NCBI GenBank assembly: GCA_900467685.1
Contig: UBQX01000006.1
Location: 186,001 to 250,000 of the forward strand
DNA: 64,000 nucleotides
From: Hyphomicrobiales bacterium
GTDB lineage: Bacteria; Pseudomonadota; Alphaproteobacteria; Rhizobiales; Rhizobiaceae
Direction of reading: 5' to 3'
The position numbers and the translations under genes were made by a program. Numbering within the stretch: position 1 is the first letter of the stretch; each line of letters opens with the position of its first letter. Below the pieces are notes generated by a model. That model ran no database searches and had not been told where the DNA came from. It worked only from the letters and a program-made list of their open reading frames with translations. This document shows, piece by piece, positions 10,286-19,487 of the stretch.

Positions 10286-10300
10286 GAAATTGTTGCGGCC

Positions 10301-10879
10301 TCAGTTTTCGACTTCTGCCGGCGCCGGTTCTTGAACGCGGGCCTGCCGCTCGGACGGGTCGCGGCCCACTTCTGCCTTCAACGAGTTGAGGTCGATGAAG
10401 TGGTCGGCTTGACGGCGCAGGTCGTCGGCGATCATCGGTGGCTGGGTCGCCATGGTCGAGACGACAGAGACCTTACGGCCGCGGCGCTGAAGCGCTTCGA
10501 CCAGCGTCGTGAAATCGCCATCGCCGGAGAAGATCACGAGGTGATCGACCGTTTCGCACTGTTCCATCGCGTCGATGGCCAGCTCGATGTCCATATTGCC
10601 CTTGATCTTGCGGCGGCCGAGCGAATCGGTGAACTCCTTCGCCGGCTTCGTCACGACACGGTAGCCGTTATAGTCGAGCCAATCGATCAGCGGGCGGATG
10701 GATGAGTATTCCTGATCCTCGATCAGCGCCGTATAATAATAAGCACGCAGCAGATAGCCGCGCTTCTGGAATGCCTTCAGGAGCTTACGATAATCGACAT
10801 CGAATCCCAGTGACTTGGATGCCGCGTACAAATTCGCGCCATCAATGAAAAGTGCAATTTTTTCTCTGGGGTCGAACAT
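10301..10879 (-). CDS. NYN domain protein (LabA/DUF88, PIN-like fold)
   Basis: A 192-residue protein starting MFDPREKIALFIDGANLYAASK, the N-terminal acidic strand typical of NYN domains (first Asp in FIDGANL). Further acidic motifs are GNMDIELAIDAM and FSGDGDF, which with the first Asp would form the metal site of a PIN-like ribonuclease. The C-terminal 40 residues are charged and low in complexity. CAGGGATGG precedes the ATG. NYN/LabA proteins are presumed RNA-processing nucleases; the target is unknown here. The gene is divergent from rpoZ. Confidence 0.88.
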   Translation of the reverse strand: MFDPREKIALFIDGANLYAASKSLGFDVDYRKLLKAFQKRGYLLRAYYYTALIEDQEYSSIRPLIDWLDYNGYRVVTKPAKEFTDSLGRRKIKGNMDIELAIDAMEQCETVDHLVIFSGDGDFTTLVEALQRRGRKVSVVSTMATQPPMIADDLRRQADHFIDLNSLKAEVGRDPSERQARVQEPAPAEVEN

Positions 10880-11178
10880 CGATCCATCCCTGCTCTATTC
10901 CGTTTTTTAAGAAACGGCTAATATTATAAGGTCGAACCGTCAACAGGCGAATTCGGTTTCACACCCTTATTATCTGGTGGCAACCACCGCTTCAAGCAAC
11001 CGCATATCCATAGATTTACCAATGAATTGCAACCACAATAGGCTACAATTCCCGCGATGCGATATACAAGCGCTGAAAGGGTTAAATGTTCCCTAGTCAG
11101 GAAAAACTTGAACTGAAGGCACTTTGCCTGTATCGAGCACCCAATCCCATACGGAAACGAATTCACGAAGGACAGGCA
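10880..11178. other. Divergent intergenic region, NYN gene / rpoZ
   Basis: About 300 bases, noticeably AT-richer than the flanking genes. It must hold the promoters of the leftward NYN gene and of rpoZ. A short hairpin (CCGTTT at 10900-10905 against AAACGG at 10913-10918) sits in the NYN leader. An open frame extends rpoZ upstream to 11086 but lacks omega-like sequence. I see no RNA gene and no tmRNA-like sequence. Confidence 0.4.
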
Positions 11179-11577
11179 ATGGCCCGCGTCACAGTAGAAG
11201 ATTGCATTGACAAAGTCGACAACCGGTTTGAACTGGTTCTGCTCGCCAGCCATCGTGCCCGCCAGATTTCGCAGGGCGCCGGCATTACCATCGATCGCGA
11301 TAACGACAAGAACCCGGTTGTGGCTCTGCGCGAAATCGCTGACGAGACCCTGTCTCCGGAAGATCTGAAGGAAGACCTCATCCATTCGCTGCAGAAGCAT
11401 GTCGAAGTCGACGAGCCCGAGCCCGATGCGGCTTCGCTCGCTGAGGCTGCTGCGACCGGTAGCGTTCTGGAGGAAGACGATCTTCCCGACGCGCTCACCT
11501 TCGACCGGATGACGGAAGAAGAACTGCTGGCCGGCATCGAAGGCCTTGTGCCGCCGGAAAAAAGCGACGATTATTGA
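11179..11577 (+). CDS. rpoZ: RNA polymerase omega subunit
   Basis: A protein of 132 residues from the ATG at 11179, where the family sequence begins ([20 protein letters not shown]). GAAGGACAGG lies just before it. Omega signatures are the N-terminal helix pair and AHRARQI-like [12 protein letters not shown] at about 20-30, then VALREIADE. The acidic C-terminal extension is usual in alphaproteobacteria. Omega folds around beta-prime and forms part of a (p)ppGpp site on RNA polymerase, which suits its position 103 bases upstream of rsh. Confidence 0.96.
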   Translation: MARVTVEDCIDKVDNRFELVLLASHRARQISQGAGITIDRDNDKNPVVALREIADETLSPEDLKEDLIHSLQKHVEVDEPEPDAASLAEAAATGSVLEEDDLPDALTFDRMTEEELLAGIEGLVPPEKSDDY

Positions 11578-11680
11578 TTTTGCCACATTTTAGTCGCTGA
11601 CAGGTTTATGACTTGTTGCGACATTTGAATGCGCCGGTTCATGTGATCGGCGCATTTGCGATTCCGGGGAGACGTGCTTC

Positions 11681-13885
11681 ATGATGCGACAATACGAGCT
11701 TGTTGAGCGCGTTCAGCAATACAAGCCGGATGTCAATGAAGCGCTCCTCAACAAGGCTTACGTCTATGCCATGCAGAAGCATGGCATGCAGAAGCGTGCG
11801 AGCGGCGATCCCTATTTTTCGCATCCGCTCGAAGTCGCCGCCATCCTCACCGACATGCATCTGGACGAGTCGACCATCGCGGTTGCGCTCCTGCATGACA
11901 CGATCGAGGATACGACGGCCACCCGCGCCGAGATCGACGAGCTTTTCGGCAAGGATATCGGCCGCCTCGTCGAGGGCCTGACCAAGATCAAGAAACTCGA
12001 ACTTGTCTCGCAGAAGGCCAAGCAGGCGGAAAACCTGCGCAAGCTGCTGCTGGCGATCTCCGACGACCTGCGCGTTCTCCTCGTCAAGCTCGCCGACCGT
12101 CTGCACAACATGCGCACGCTTGACGTTATGCGTGATGAGAAGCGCCGCCGCATCTCGGAAGAGACAATGGAAATCTATGCGCCGCTCGCCGGCCGCATGG
12201 GGATGCAGGGCGTGCGCGACGAGCTGGAAGAGCTCGCCTTCCGCCACCTTAATCCGGAAGCTTGGGACACAGTCACCAAGCGTCTGGCTGGTCTTTCCGC
12301 CAGCAATGAAGGCCTGATCGAGAACATTGAGCGCGAATTGACCGAACTCCTTTCGCAGAATGGTCTCACCAAGGCGGTCGTGAAGGGCCGCCAGAAGAAG
12401 CCCTATTCGGTCTTCCGCAAGATGCAGTCTAAGTCGCTCTCCTTCGAGCAGCTCTCGGATGTTTACGGTTTCCGCATTCTCGTCGAAGACATTCCGTCCT
12501 GCTATCGCGCGCTCGGCATCGTGCACACGCGCTGGCGCGTCGTGCCCGGCCGCTTCAAGGACTATATCTCGACGCCGAAGCAGAACGACTACCGCTCGAT
12601 CCACACCACCATTGTCGGCCCGTCGCGCCAGCGTATCGAACTGCAGATCCGCACGCTGCGCATGAACGAAATCGCCGAATACGGCATCGCAGCGCATTCC
12701 ATCTACAAGGATGGCCAGAGCGCCCAGGCCGAGGACACGCTGGCGCGTGAGTCGAACGCTTACTCCTGGCTCCGCCAGACGATTGAGGCTCTTTCCGAAG
12801 GGGACAACCCGGAAGAATTCCTCGAGCACACCAAGCTCGAACTCTTCCAGGATCAGGTCTTCTGTTTCACGCCCAAGGGCAAGCTGATCGCGTTGCCGCG
12901 CGGCGCCACGCCCATCGACTTTGCCTATGCCGTCCACACCAATGTCGGCGACACCTGCGTCGGCGCCAAGATCAACGGCCGCATCATGCCGGTCGTGACC
13001 CGGCTCGCCAACGGCGACGAAGTGGAAATCATCCGCTCCGGCGTGCAGGTGCCGCCCGCCGCCTGGGAAGAGATCGTCGTCACCGGCAAGGCGCGCTCGG
13101 CCATCCGCCGCGCCACGCGGCTGGCCATCCGCAAGCAATATGCCGGCCTCGGCTACCGGATCCTGGAGCGCACCTTCGACCGCGCCGGCAAGGTCTTCTC
13201 CCGCGATGTGCTCAAGGCCTCGCTGTTCCGGCTCGGCCACAAGGAGGCGGAAGACGCGATTGCGGCTGTCGGGCGAGGGGAGTTGTCGTCACTCGACGTG
13301 CTCCGCGCTGTCTATCCCGATTATCAGGACGAGCGCGTCACGGTGAAGCAGAATGTCGACGATGGTTGGTTCGCAATGAACTCGGCCTCGGGCATGATCT
13401 TCAAGGTGCCTGGTCAGCAGAAATCGCCGAGCGGCGAGGTCCTGCCATTCCGTGGCCTCTCCAACGACATCCAGGTGCATTTCGCCACCGGCGGCGCCGT
13501 TCCCGGTGACCGCATCGTCGGCATCCTCGACGGGGAAAAGAGCCTTGCGATCTATCCCATCCAGTCACCCGGCCTTCAGGAGTTCGAAGACGAGCCGGAG
13601 CGCTGGATCGATGTGCGCTGGGATCTCGACCTCGCCAACAAGTCGCGCTTCAACGCGCGTATCATGATCAGCGCCATCAACGAGCCCGGAACGCTGGCCA
13701 CGATTGCCCAGAATGTCGCCACGACCGACGTGAATATCGCCACGCTCACCATGACGCGGGTCGCGGCGGATTTCACTGAGATGCAGCTTGAGCTCGAAGT
13801 CTGGGACCTGCGGCAGCTCAACCAGCTGATTACCCAGCTGAAGGAGCTGCAATGCGTTGCAACAGTGAAGCGACTGTTCGAGTAG
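11681..13885 (+). CDS. rsh: Bifunctional (p)ppGpp synthetase/hydrolase (RelA/SpoT homologue)
   Basis: A 734-residue long RSH enzyme, the single type usual in alphaproteobacteria. The order is an HD hydrolase domain (HD at 72-73 in LLHDTIEDT), a synthetase domain (RFKDYISTPKQNDYRSIHTT from 291), a TGS domain (about 395-455) and a C-terminal ACT domain (about 655-734). The RFKD motif at 291-294 is the RXKD form found in bifunctional enzymes rather than the acidic form of synthetase-only RelA. Start codons ATG-ATG occur at 11681 and 11684. The enzyme sets the stringent response, and the linked omega subunit is a (p)ppGpp target. Confidence 0.96.
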   Translation: MMRQYELVERVQQYKPDVNEALLNKAYVYAMQKHGMQKRASGDPYFSHPLEVAAILTDMHLDESTIAVALLHDTIEDTTATRAEIDELFGKDIGRLVEGLTKIKKLELVSQKAKQAENLRKLLLAISDDLRVLLVKLADRLHNMRTLDVMRDEKRRRISEETMEIYAPLAGRMGMQGVRDELEELAFRHLNPEAWDTVTKRLAGLSASNEGLIENIERELTELLSQNGLTKAVVKGRQKKPYSVFRKMQSKSLSFEQLSDVYGFRILVEDIPSCYRALGIVHTRWRVVPGRFKDYISTPKQNDYRSIHTTIVGPSRQRIELQIRTLRMNEIAEYGIAAHSIYKDGQSAQAEDTLARESNAYSWLRQTIEALSEGDNPEEFLEHTKLELFQDQVFCFTPKGKLIALPRGATPIDFAYAVHTNVGDTCVGAKINGRIMPVVTRLANGDEVEIIRSGVQVPPAAWEEIVVTGKARSAIRRATRLAIRKQYAGLGYRILERTFDRAGKVFSRDVLKASLFRLGHKEAEDAIAAVGRGELSSLDVLRAVYPDYQDERVTVKQNVDDGWFAMNSASGMIFKVPGQQKSPSGEVLPFRGLSNDIQVHFATGGAVPGDRIVGILDGEKSLAIYPIQSPGLQEFEDEPERWIDVRWDLDLANKSRFNARIMISAINEPGTLATIAQNVATTDVNIATLTMTRVAADFTEMQLELEVWDLRQLNQLITQLKELQCVATVKRLFE

Positions 13886-14033
13886 GCTAGCCCAACAAAT
13901 TGAAAACAAAAGGTTAAAATCTCGGCATGCGTCTCGCGCATGGCTGCCAAGGCAAGCTTGCGCTTGTTGATGTTGCGATGCAGCATTATCTTCATGCTCG
14001 TAAACAGATGTTGATCAAGAAGGACTTGAAAAG

Positions 14034-14189
14034 ATGTTCGGCTCGCTGAAAAAAGTGGCTCGTGCGCTCCGCATTCCCACGGAGCAGGAACGCGAAATGG
14101 CTTATCTCAATGGCGCGAAGGATCGCTACGATCTCGAGTTTCGCATGCGCCAGATCGATCGTGGCGACTTCCGCCGTGGTCAGTTCTGA
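14034..14189 (+). CDS. DUF3563 microprotein, 51 residues
   Basis: A short frame with the sequence MFGSLKKVARALRIPTEQER at the start and a charged end (YLNGAKDRYDLEFRMRQIDRG region). This matches my memory of the DUF3563 family: an amphipathic N-terminus, then E-(R)E-xx-YLN-A-DR-DLE-R-R-ID-RG. GAAGG lies about 12 bases before the ATG. The function is unknown; these proteins are common in rhizobia and other Proteobacteria. It lies between rsh and a strong terminator, so it is likely its own transcript or the last gene after rsh. Confidence 0.8.
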   Translation: MFGSLKKVARALRIPTEQEREMAYLNGAKDRYDLEFRMRQIDRGDFRRGQF

Positions 14190-14267
14190 GGCCAGATAAG
14201 CTTGAAGGGTAGCCTCCGATGCGTCTGGTGCGCGTGAGGCTTTCACATCGGGAAAGACGAAGAAGCA

Positions 14268-14293
14268 GGGTGCGGGTTCCGCGCCCTTTTTTT
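14268..14293 (+). terminator. Rho-independent terminator after DUF3563 gene
   Basis: An 8-bp GC stem (GGGTGCGG with CCGCGCCC, one wobble) and a 3-base loop are followed directly by seven Ts. It separates the rsh/DUF3563 region from the DUF2062-acpS-lepB-rnc-era run. Confidence 0.9.
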
Positions 14294-14371
14294 CATGCAT
14301 GCAGCAGCGTCCGGCGGGGCGCTTAGCCTTTGCCATTGTGCTTGAAAACGCCAGGTCATATATCCGGTCTC

Positions 14372-14908
14372 ATGAAACACCAGAAGCACGATCTTACGCT
14401 TGAGTCTGCCGAAGCTCTTCCGCGCAAGCGCATGACCTTCGGTCGCGCCATGCGCTACCAGCTTCTGAAGTTCGTCCGCATCCGCGCCACCCCGCACGCG
14501 ATAGGTCTGGGTGTTGCGACGGGCATTTTCTCTGCTTTCCTGCCTCTGGTGGGAGTCCATATGGCACTCGCAGCAGCACTTGCCTGGATGTTTGGCGGCA
14601 ACATGATTGCCGCCGTGGCCAGCACGCTCCTGCTCGGCAATCCCATCACCTATCCCGTCATCTGGGCGGCGGCTTGGGAAGCGGGTCAAATGATCCTCGG
14701 CTCGAAGGCGAAGTCGATGGGAACCATCCATTTGCATGAACTTGTGCATAAACTGTCCTTTAGCGAATTGTGGGGGCCCATCCTCAAGCCGCTTCTCATC
14801 GGTTCCGTTCCGCTGGGAATCGCCGGCGGTGCCGTGGGCTATTTCGTCATGGTCCAGGCCGTGACCATCGTTCGCGCCAGACGTCAGGCGCGTCTCAATG
14901 CACGCTAA
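14372..14908 (+). CDS. DUF2062 inner-membrane protein
   Basis: A protein of 178 residues from the ATG at 14372; a longer frame begins at a TTG at 14330. The DUF2062 region has the characteristic RIRATPHAIGLGVATGIFSAFLPLVG stretch, a second hydrophobic segment (ALAAALAWMFGG) and GNPITYPVIWAAAWEAG, then a C-terminal membrane helix. It is probably a small inner-membrane protein of unknown role. It is usually found beside acpS-lepB-rnc-era in this group and is probably the first gene of that operon (24-base gap to acpS). Confidence 0.88.
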   Translation: MKHQKHDLTLESAEALPRKRMTFGRAMRYQLLKFVRIRATPHAIGLGVATGIFSAFLPLVGVHMALAAALAWMFGGNMIAAVASTLLLGNPITYPVIWAAAWEAGQMILGSKAKSMGTIHLHELVHKLSFSELWGPILKPLLIGSVPLGIAGGAVGYFVMVQAVTIVRARRQARLNAR

Positions 14909-14932
14909 CAGCAGGGCAGGCGGGAGCTGGAT

Positions 14933-15340
14933 ATGATCATCGGCATTGGCAGCGATCTCATCGACATCCGACGCGTCGAGAAGTCCATCGAACGTTTCGG
15001 CGACCGCTTTACCCATCGCTGTTTCACGGAAGTGGAGCGGGCAAAGTCCGATCGCCGCAAGGAGCGCGCCGCGTCCTACGCCAAACGCTTTGCCGCCAAG
15101 GAGGCCTGTTCAAAGGCGCTCGGCACCGGCTTGGCGCAAGGCGTCTTCTGGCGCGACATGGGCGTCGTCAACCTGCCGAGCGGCAAGCCGACAATGGCCC
15201 TCACCAATGGCGCTGCCGAACGGCTGGCGGCCATGACGCCGGCAGGCCATTACGCGGTCGTTCATCTGACCATCACGGACGATTTTCCGCTGGCTCAAGC
15301 ATTTGTAATCCTGGAAGCCCTGCCTTTGCCGCAATCATGA
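14933..15340 (+). CDS. acpS: Holo-[acyl-carrier-protein] synthase
   Basis: A 135-residue enzyme transferring 4'-phosphopantetheine from CoA to acyl carrier protein. Signatures are [16 protein letters not shown] at the N-terminus (magnesium-binding Asp) and [14 protein letters not shown] at about 56-69. GGGAG precedes the ATG. A 153-base spacer without other features separates it from lepB. Confidence 0.96.
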   Translation: MIIGIGSDLIDIRRVEKSIERFGDRFTHRCFTEVERAKSDRRKERAASYAKRFAAKEACSKALGTGLAQGVFWRDMGVVNLPSGKPTMALTNGAAERLAAMTPAGHYAVVHLTITDDFPLAQAFVILEALPLPQS

Positions 15341-15493
15341 TGCGACTGAGCCTTCCGAACTTGCGCAAACGCTTGTTTTCAAGACGCTTGCCGCCCGGTT
15401 CAGAAGCGGTTAGACAATCCCGACGCGCTGTCACGCAAGCATTACCTTGCCGGACGGCCGCACGGCATCGCCGGAGAAAGGCGCTACAAGGAA

Positions 15494-16243
15494 ATGAGCA
15501 ACGTGTCTGAGAAAGTCAAACCCGAGAACTCCTTCTGGGAAACGGTCAAGGTCGTCATCCAGGCGCTGATTCTGGCAGGTCTCATCCGCACGGTTCTCGT
15601 CCAGCCGTTCACCATTCCGTCGGGCTCCATGATGCCGACCCTGCTTGTCGGCGATTATATCTTCGTCAACAAGTTCGCCTACGGCTATTCGAAGTATTCG
15701 CTGCCGTTCTCGCCGGATCTCTTCAACGGCCGCATCTTCGGTTCCGATCCCAAGCGCGGCGACGTGGTCGTCTTCCGCTTCCCGCCGAACCCTTCGATCG
15801 ACTATATCAAGCGTTGCGTTGGCCTGCCGGGCGACCGCATCCAGATGAAGAATGGCGTGCTTTACGTCAACGACAAGCCGGTGCCGAAGGTGGCTGATGG
15901 TTCGTTCGACTCCGATTACTCCAAGGACCCCGGCCAGAACATCCCCGTGTTCCGCGAAACGCTGCCCAATGGCGTGACCTATGACACGCTGGATGAAAGC
16001 CCGGATACGCTGGGTGACAACACGCGCGAATTCATCGTTCCGCCGGGCCACTATTTCATGATGGGCGACAACCGCGACAACTCCGCCGACAGCCGTTTCG
16101 ACGTCGGTTATGTTCCGGCTGAAAACCTCGTCGGCAAGGCATCGCTGATCTTCTTCTCGCTCGGCAATGACACGGCCTTCTCCGAAATCTGGAAATGGCC
16201 GACCAACATGCGCTGGAACCGCCTGTTCAAGGGCGTCGATTGA
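15494..16243 (+). CDS. lepB: Signal peptidase I
   Basis: A 249-residue S26 peptidase that cleaves Sec and Tat signal peptides at the periplasmic face of the inner membrane. One membrane anchor (VVIQALILAGLIRTVLV) precedes the catalytic Ser45 in PSGSMMPTL. The catalytic base is K106 in DYIKRCVGLPGD, and the late box GDNRDNSADSR is present. The stop overlaps the rnc start by one base. Confidence 0.97.
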   Translation: MSNVSEKVKPENSFWETVKVVIQALILAGLIRTVLVQPFTIPSGSMMPTLLVGDYIFVNKFAYGYSKYSLPFSPDLFNGRIFGSDPKRGDVVVFRFPPNPSIDYIKRCVGLPGDRIQMKNGVLYVNDKPVPKVADGSFDSDYSKDPGQNIPVFRETLPNGVTYDTLDESPDTLGDNTREFIVPPGHYFMMGDNRDNSADSRFDVGYVPAENLVGKASLIFFSLGNDTAFSEIWKWPTNMRWNRLFKGVD

Positions 16244-16932
16244 TGTCGCTGAGGCCCGAGGAGCGCGCTGCGCTGGAGAAGCTGATCGGGCATGAGTTCC
16301 GTGCGAAGGACCGGCTCGAACGCGCCGTTACGCATTCGAGCGCCCGCACCTCCAAGGGCACGAATTACGAACGCCTGGAATTCCTCGGCGACCGCGTGCT
16401 GGGCCTCTGCGTCGCCGAACTTCTCTTTACGAGCTTTACCGATGCGGACGAAGGCGAGCTTTCAGTCCGCCTCAACCAGCTCGTCTCGGCTGCCACCTGC
16501 GCCGAAGTGGCCGACAGCCTCGAACTGCACAGATACATCCGCACCGGCGCCGACGTGAAGAAGGTGACCGGCAGCCGCATGCTGAACGTGCGCGCCGATG
16601 TCGTCGAAAGCCTGATTGCAGCGCTCTATCTCGACGGAGGCCTTGAAGCCGCACGCCGCTTCGTTCTGGCCAACTGGTCCGAACGCGCCACCAAGGCAGG
16701 GGCTGCCAAGCGCGATGCCAAGACCGAGCTTCAGGAATGGGCGCATGCGCGCTTCCAGGTGACGCCGGTCTACAAGGTCGTCGATCGCTCCGGCCCCGAC
16801 CACGAGCCTCGCTTTACGGTCGTGGTCGAAGTGAAGGGCGTGGCGCCCGAAACCGGCATCGAACGCTCGAAACGAACGGCCGAACAGGTCGCTGCGACGA
16901 AACTTCTGGAACGCGAAGGCGTCTGGAAGTAA
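16243..16932 (+). CDS. rnc: Ribonuclease III
   Basis: A protein of 229 residues from the ATG at 16243 (TGATG overlap with lepB). The RNase III signature NYERLEFLGDRVLGL lies at about 41-55, the second acidic site is DVVESLIAALYLDGG, and a double-stranded RNA-binding domain fills the last 75 residues (KTELQEWAHAR... to the C-terminus). It processes rRNA precursors and structured mRNAs. It is the usual upstream partner of era. Confidence 0.97.
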   Translation: MSLRPEERAALEKLIGHEFRAKDRLERAVTHSSARTSKGTNYERLEFLGDRVLGLCVAELLFTSFTDADEGELSVRLNQLVSAATCAEVADSLELHRYIRTGADVKKVTGSRMLNVRADVVESLIAALYLDGGLEAARRFVLANWSERATKAGAAKRDAKTELQEWAHARFQVTPVYKVVDRSGPDHEPRFTVVVEVKGVAPETGIERSKRTAEQVAATKLLEREGVWK

Positions 16933-16966
16933 GAAGCTCTATATTCTCAGAAACTGGATACTTGTG

Positions 16967-17887
16967 ATGACTGACCTTGAGGCGGCTACCCCCGCTGAAA
17001 CCCATTCCGGCTTCGTGGCGCTGATTGGCGCGACCAATGCGGGGAAGTCGACGCTGGTGAACCGCCTTGTCGGTGCCAAGGTGTCGATCGTCAGCCACAA
17101 GGTGCAGACGACGCGCGCCATCGTGCGCGGCATCGCCATCCATGACAACGCCCAGATCGTCTTCATGGACACGCCCGGCATCTTCAAGCCGCGCCGCCGG
17201 CTCGACCGCGCCATGGTCACGACCGCCTGGGGCGGCGCGAAGGACGCGGATTACATCTTGCTCATCGTTGACAGCGAGCGCGGCCTGAAAGGTGATGTCG
17301 AGACCATCCTCGAAGGCCTGAAGGAAGTGAAGCAGCCGAAGCTGCTGGCGCTGAACAAGATCGACCGCGTCAAGCACGAAGACCTGCTGAAGCTTGCCGC
17401 CGACGCCAACGAGAAGATCGCCTTCGAGCGCACCTTCATGATCTCGGCCACGACCGGCTCGGGCTGCGACGATCTGCTCGGCTATCTGGCGAAGGAACTC
17501 CCGGCGGGTCCTTGGTACTATCCGGAGGACCAGATTTCGGACCTGCCGATGCGCCAGCTCGCGGCCGAAATCACCCGCGAAAAGCTGTTCCTCCGCCTCC
17601 ATCAGGAGCTTCCCTATTCCTCGCATGTCGAGACGGAGAAGTGGGAAGAGCGCAAGGACGGCTCGGTTCGCATCGAACAGGTGATTTACGTCGAACGCGA
17701 CAGCCAGAAAAAGATCACGCTCGGCAAGGGCGGCGAGGCCATAAAGTCCATCTCCACTGCCGCCCGCAAGGAAATCTCCGCCATCCTCGAACAGCCCGTC
17801 CACCTCTTCCTCTTCGTCAAGGTCCGCGAAAACTGGTCGGAAGACCCGGAGCGCTACCGCGAGATGGGATTGGATTTCTCGAAGTAG
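16967..17887 (+). CDS. era: GTPase Era
   Basis: A protein of 306 residues from the ATG at 16967; a GTG directly before it is an alternative start. Walker A is GATNAGKST at 21-29, G3 is DTPG, G4 is NKID, and the C-terminal KH domain carries KKITLGKGGEAIKSISTAARKEI. Era binds the 3' end of 16S rRNA during small-subunit assembly. In several rhizobia recO follows directly; here recO is 7.8 kb further on. Confidence 0.97.
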   Translation: MTDLEAATPAETHSGFVALIGATNAGKSTLVNRLVGAKVSIVSHKVQTTRAIVRGIAIHDNAQIVFMDTPGIFKPRRRLDRAMVTTAWGGAKDADYILLIVDSERGLKGDVETILEGLKEVKQPKLLALNKIDRVKHEDLLKLAADANEKIAFERTFMISATTGSGCDDLLGYLAKELPAGPWYYPEDQISDLPMRQLAAEITREKLFLRLHQELPYSSHVETEKWEERKDGSVRIEQVIYVERDSQKKITLGKGGEAIKSISTAARKEISAILEQPVHLFLFVKVRENWSEDPERYREMGLDFSK

Positions 17888-17908
17888 GGTCAATAGGGGG
17901 CTTGCCGT

Positions 17909-18376
17909 TCACGCCCCGTGGCAGGCCTTGAATTTCTTTCCCGAGCCGCAGGGGCAGGGATCGTTTCGTCCGACTCGTGCCGACTTACCCTTGTCTTCCC
18001 GATCCCAATAGAACCAGCGCCCGTCGATCTTCCGAAAGGTCGAGACTTCGCTTGCCGAGGCTTCTTGACCGTTCTGGCGCACACGGAAGGTGAAGCTCAC
18101 CTTGCCGGTCTCGTCGACCTCAAGCCCCGCTTCGCGGCCGGTGATGGTCAGGCCCAGCCACTCCGTACCCGCGCCAGAGCGTTCAGCCTCCTGGCGATTG
18201 AACGTCTTGGCCGCTGGCCCGGCACAGGTTTCTTCGATGTAGTCGAGCCTGTCGGTCGCATAGGCCGTATAGCGCGAACGCATCAGAGCCTCCGCCGTCG
18301 GTGCGGGCTTGCCGGCAAGGATGGGGCCGCAGCACGCGAGGATGAGTTTGCCGGAACAGCAGGGGCAGGGTTGCAT
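17909..18376 (-). CDS. YchJ family protein (UPF0225) with SEC-C motifs
   Basis: A protein of 155 residues with a cysteine cluster at each end. The N-terminal CPCCSG...CC (residues 4-16) and the C-terminal [14 protein letters not shown] are zinc-binding SEC-C-like motifs. The middle has the YchJ fold ([20 protein letters not shown]). The biochemical role is unknown. AAAGG precedes the ATG. It converges on era with 21 bases between. Confidence 0.9.
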   Translation of the reverse strand: MQPCPCCSGKLILACCGPILAGKPAPTAEALMRSRYTAYATDRLDYIEETCAGPAAKTFNRQEAERSGAGTEWLGLTITGREAGLEVDETGKVSFTFRVRQNGQEASASEVSTFRKIDGRWFYWDREDKGKSARVGRNDPCPCGSGKKFKACHGA

Positions 18377-18445
18377 CGGAATGGCCTTTCAGAGGAGCAG
18401 GCAATCCTCATAGATCAGGAGACTGACCGATCCAAGTCCGCCGCC

Positions 18446-18733
18446 TTAGTTCATCATAAACGCCAACCGCGCATCGGTGCGCGCCGGAGTGATCTCCAGA
18501 ATTTCGACACTGACGACGCCTTCGGCCACGAACGGGTCTTCTTCGAGGCGCGCCTCCAGCGCCGCGCGCTCGACCCCATGGGCAACCACCGCGCCGCCTA
18601 GCCCCGGTTGCAGGCTACCCACGGTCAGGAACACGCCGTCTTCAAAGCCGCGTCTGATCCAGTCGTTATGCGCCTGCATCAGGCTGGCTGCTGCGGCGCG
18701 ATTCTCCGCGAATTTCAACGTGACAACGAACAT
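18446..18733 (-). CDS. YciI-like protein
   Basis: A protein of 95 residues from the ATG at 18733; a longer frame extends into the TetR gene but only this part matches YciI. The ferredoxin-like fold is suggested by FVVTLKFAENRAAAASLMQAHNDW at the start and EEDPFVAEGVVSVEILEI near the end, with the conserved DPF motif. YciI-like proteins are small, often dimeric, possibly enzymatic; no function is assigned. The start overlaps the TetR stop by one base, so it is co-translated with the regulator. Confidence 0.88.
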   Translation of the reverse strand: MFVVTLKFAENRAAAASLMQAHNDWIRRGFEDGVFLTVGSLQPGLGGAVVAHGVERAALEARLEEDPFVAEGVVSVEILEITPARTDARLAFMMN

Positions 18734-19317
18734 CAATGAACTCCGTTTTCGGGGATGGAAAGCGTGTCGAGCCAGTCGCGCATGCGGCTGACTTCGTCTC
18801 GAATATAGATCTCGTCGCGAAAGGCGGTGGCGAGCGCCGCCACGCCCTGGCTCATCGCCAGCAAGTGCATGGCGCGGCGGTCGGCATCCTGCGTCAGGCC
18901 CAGCACTGTGAACTGTCCGGCGAGCCATTCGCGAAAGAGGGTGAAGAGCTTCGCCGCATCGTCCTTCGCGGCGTGGTTCAGCTTGGACAGTTCCGCGCAG
19001 AGTGTCCCGACGGGGCAGCCGTGTGCCATGATGTCGGCGCGGTTGCGGATGAGGATCTCAATGAAGCTGACGATGCGCGCCTTCGGATCCGCGCCATCTC
19101 TCTCCCACACGTCCAGCATCGCTCTCGTTTTGTCGAGGCGGCGCTGAATCACCGCGTTGAGAATTTCGTCCTTCGTCTTGAAATGATAATAGAAATTGCC
19201 CCGCGAGATGGAAACGGCTTCCGCGATATCTGCAAAGGACGTTGCATCGAAGCCGCGCCGGTAGAAGAGATCGTCGGCCGCAGCAACGATGTGATCACGG
19301 GTGGATGCTTCAGGCAT
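18733..19317 (-). CDS. TetR/AcrR family regulator
   Basis: A protein of 194 residues. The N-terminal helix-turn-helix (about 25-47) reads SFADIAEAVSISRGNFYYHFKTKDEIL, typical of the family. The C-terminal ligand domain is of the TetR_C type with a conserved CPVGTL-like stretch (HGCPVGTLCAEL). It heads a two-gene operon with the YciI gene. A pair of matching 16-bp palindromes lies 30-70 bases upstream of its start, which suggests autorepression. The ligand is unknown. Confidence 0.92.
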   Translation of the reverse strand: MPEASTRDHIVAAADDLFYRRGFDATSFADIAEAVSISRGNFYYHFKTKDEILNAVIQRRLDKTRAMLDVWERDGADPKARIVSFIEILIRNRADIMAHGCPVGTLCAELSKLNHAAKDDAAKLFTLFREWLAGQFTVLGLTQDADRRAMHLLAMSQGVAALATAFRDEIYIRDEVSRMRDWLDTLSIPENGVH

Positions 19318-19346
19318 GAAGGCGTTTCCATCTGAATAGTCAGGTT

Positions 19347-19387
19347 TAGGACGAGTGTCCTACGCTATAATTAGGTCAAATGTCCTA
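19347..19387. promoter_or_regulatory. Double TetR-type operator in the divergent promoter
   Basis: Site 1 (19347-19362) is a perfect inverted repeat TAGGAC-GAGT-GTCCTA. Site 2 (19372-19387) is TAGGTC-AAAT-GTCCTA with one mismatch. The centres are 25 bp apart. A perfect TATAAT (19366-19371) on the + strand sits between the two sites and would point to the MmcQ/YjbR gene. Binding would therefore cover both divergent promoters. The assignment to the adjacent TetR protein is inferred from position and symmetry. Confidence 0.75.
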
Positions 19388-19487
19388 AATCGTCAACGGC
19401 TGCGCGGTAAGTTTGCCGCCGCCGCAGAATGTTGACTCGCCAGTGCCATCGCGAGAGGCTCTGCGCGGGAAGAAAAAGGGGGAAAGC

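Noticed and set aside
10880-11178. tmRNA (ssrA) candidate near smpB
   Set aside because: I looked for a tag frame and tRNA-like ends in the AT-rich gap and found neither.
11639-13240. Open frame of 533 codons antisense to rsh
   Set aside because: Shadow of rsh, with no start signal or recognisable sequence.
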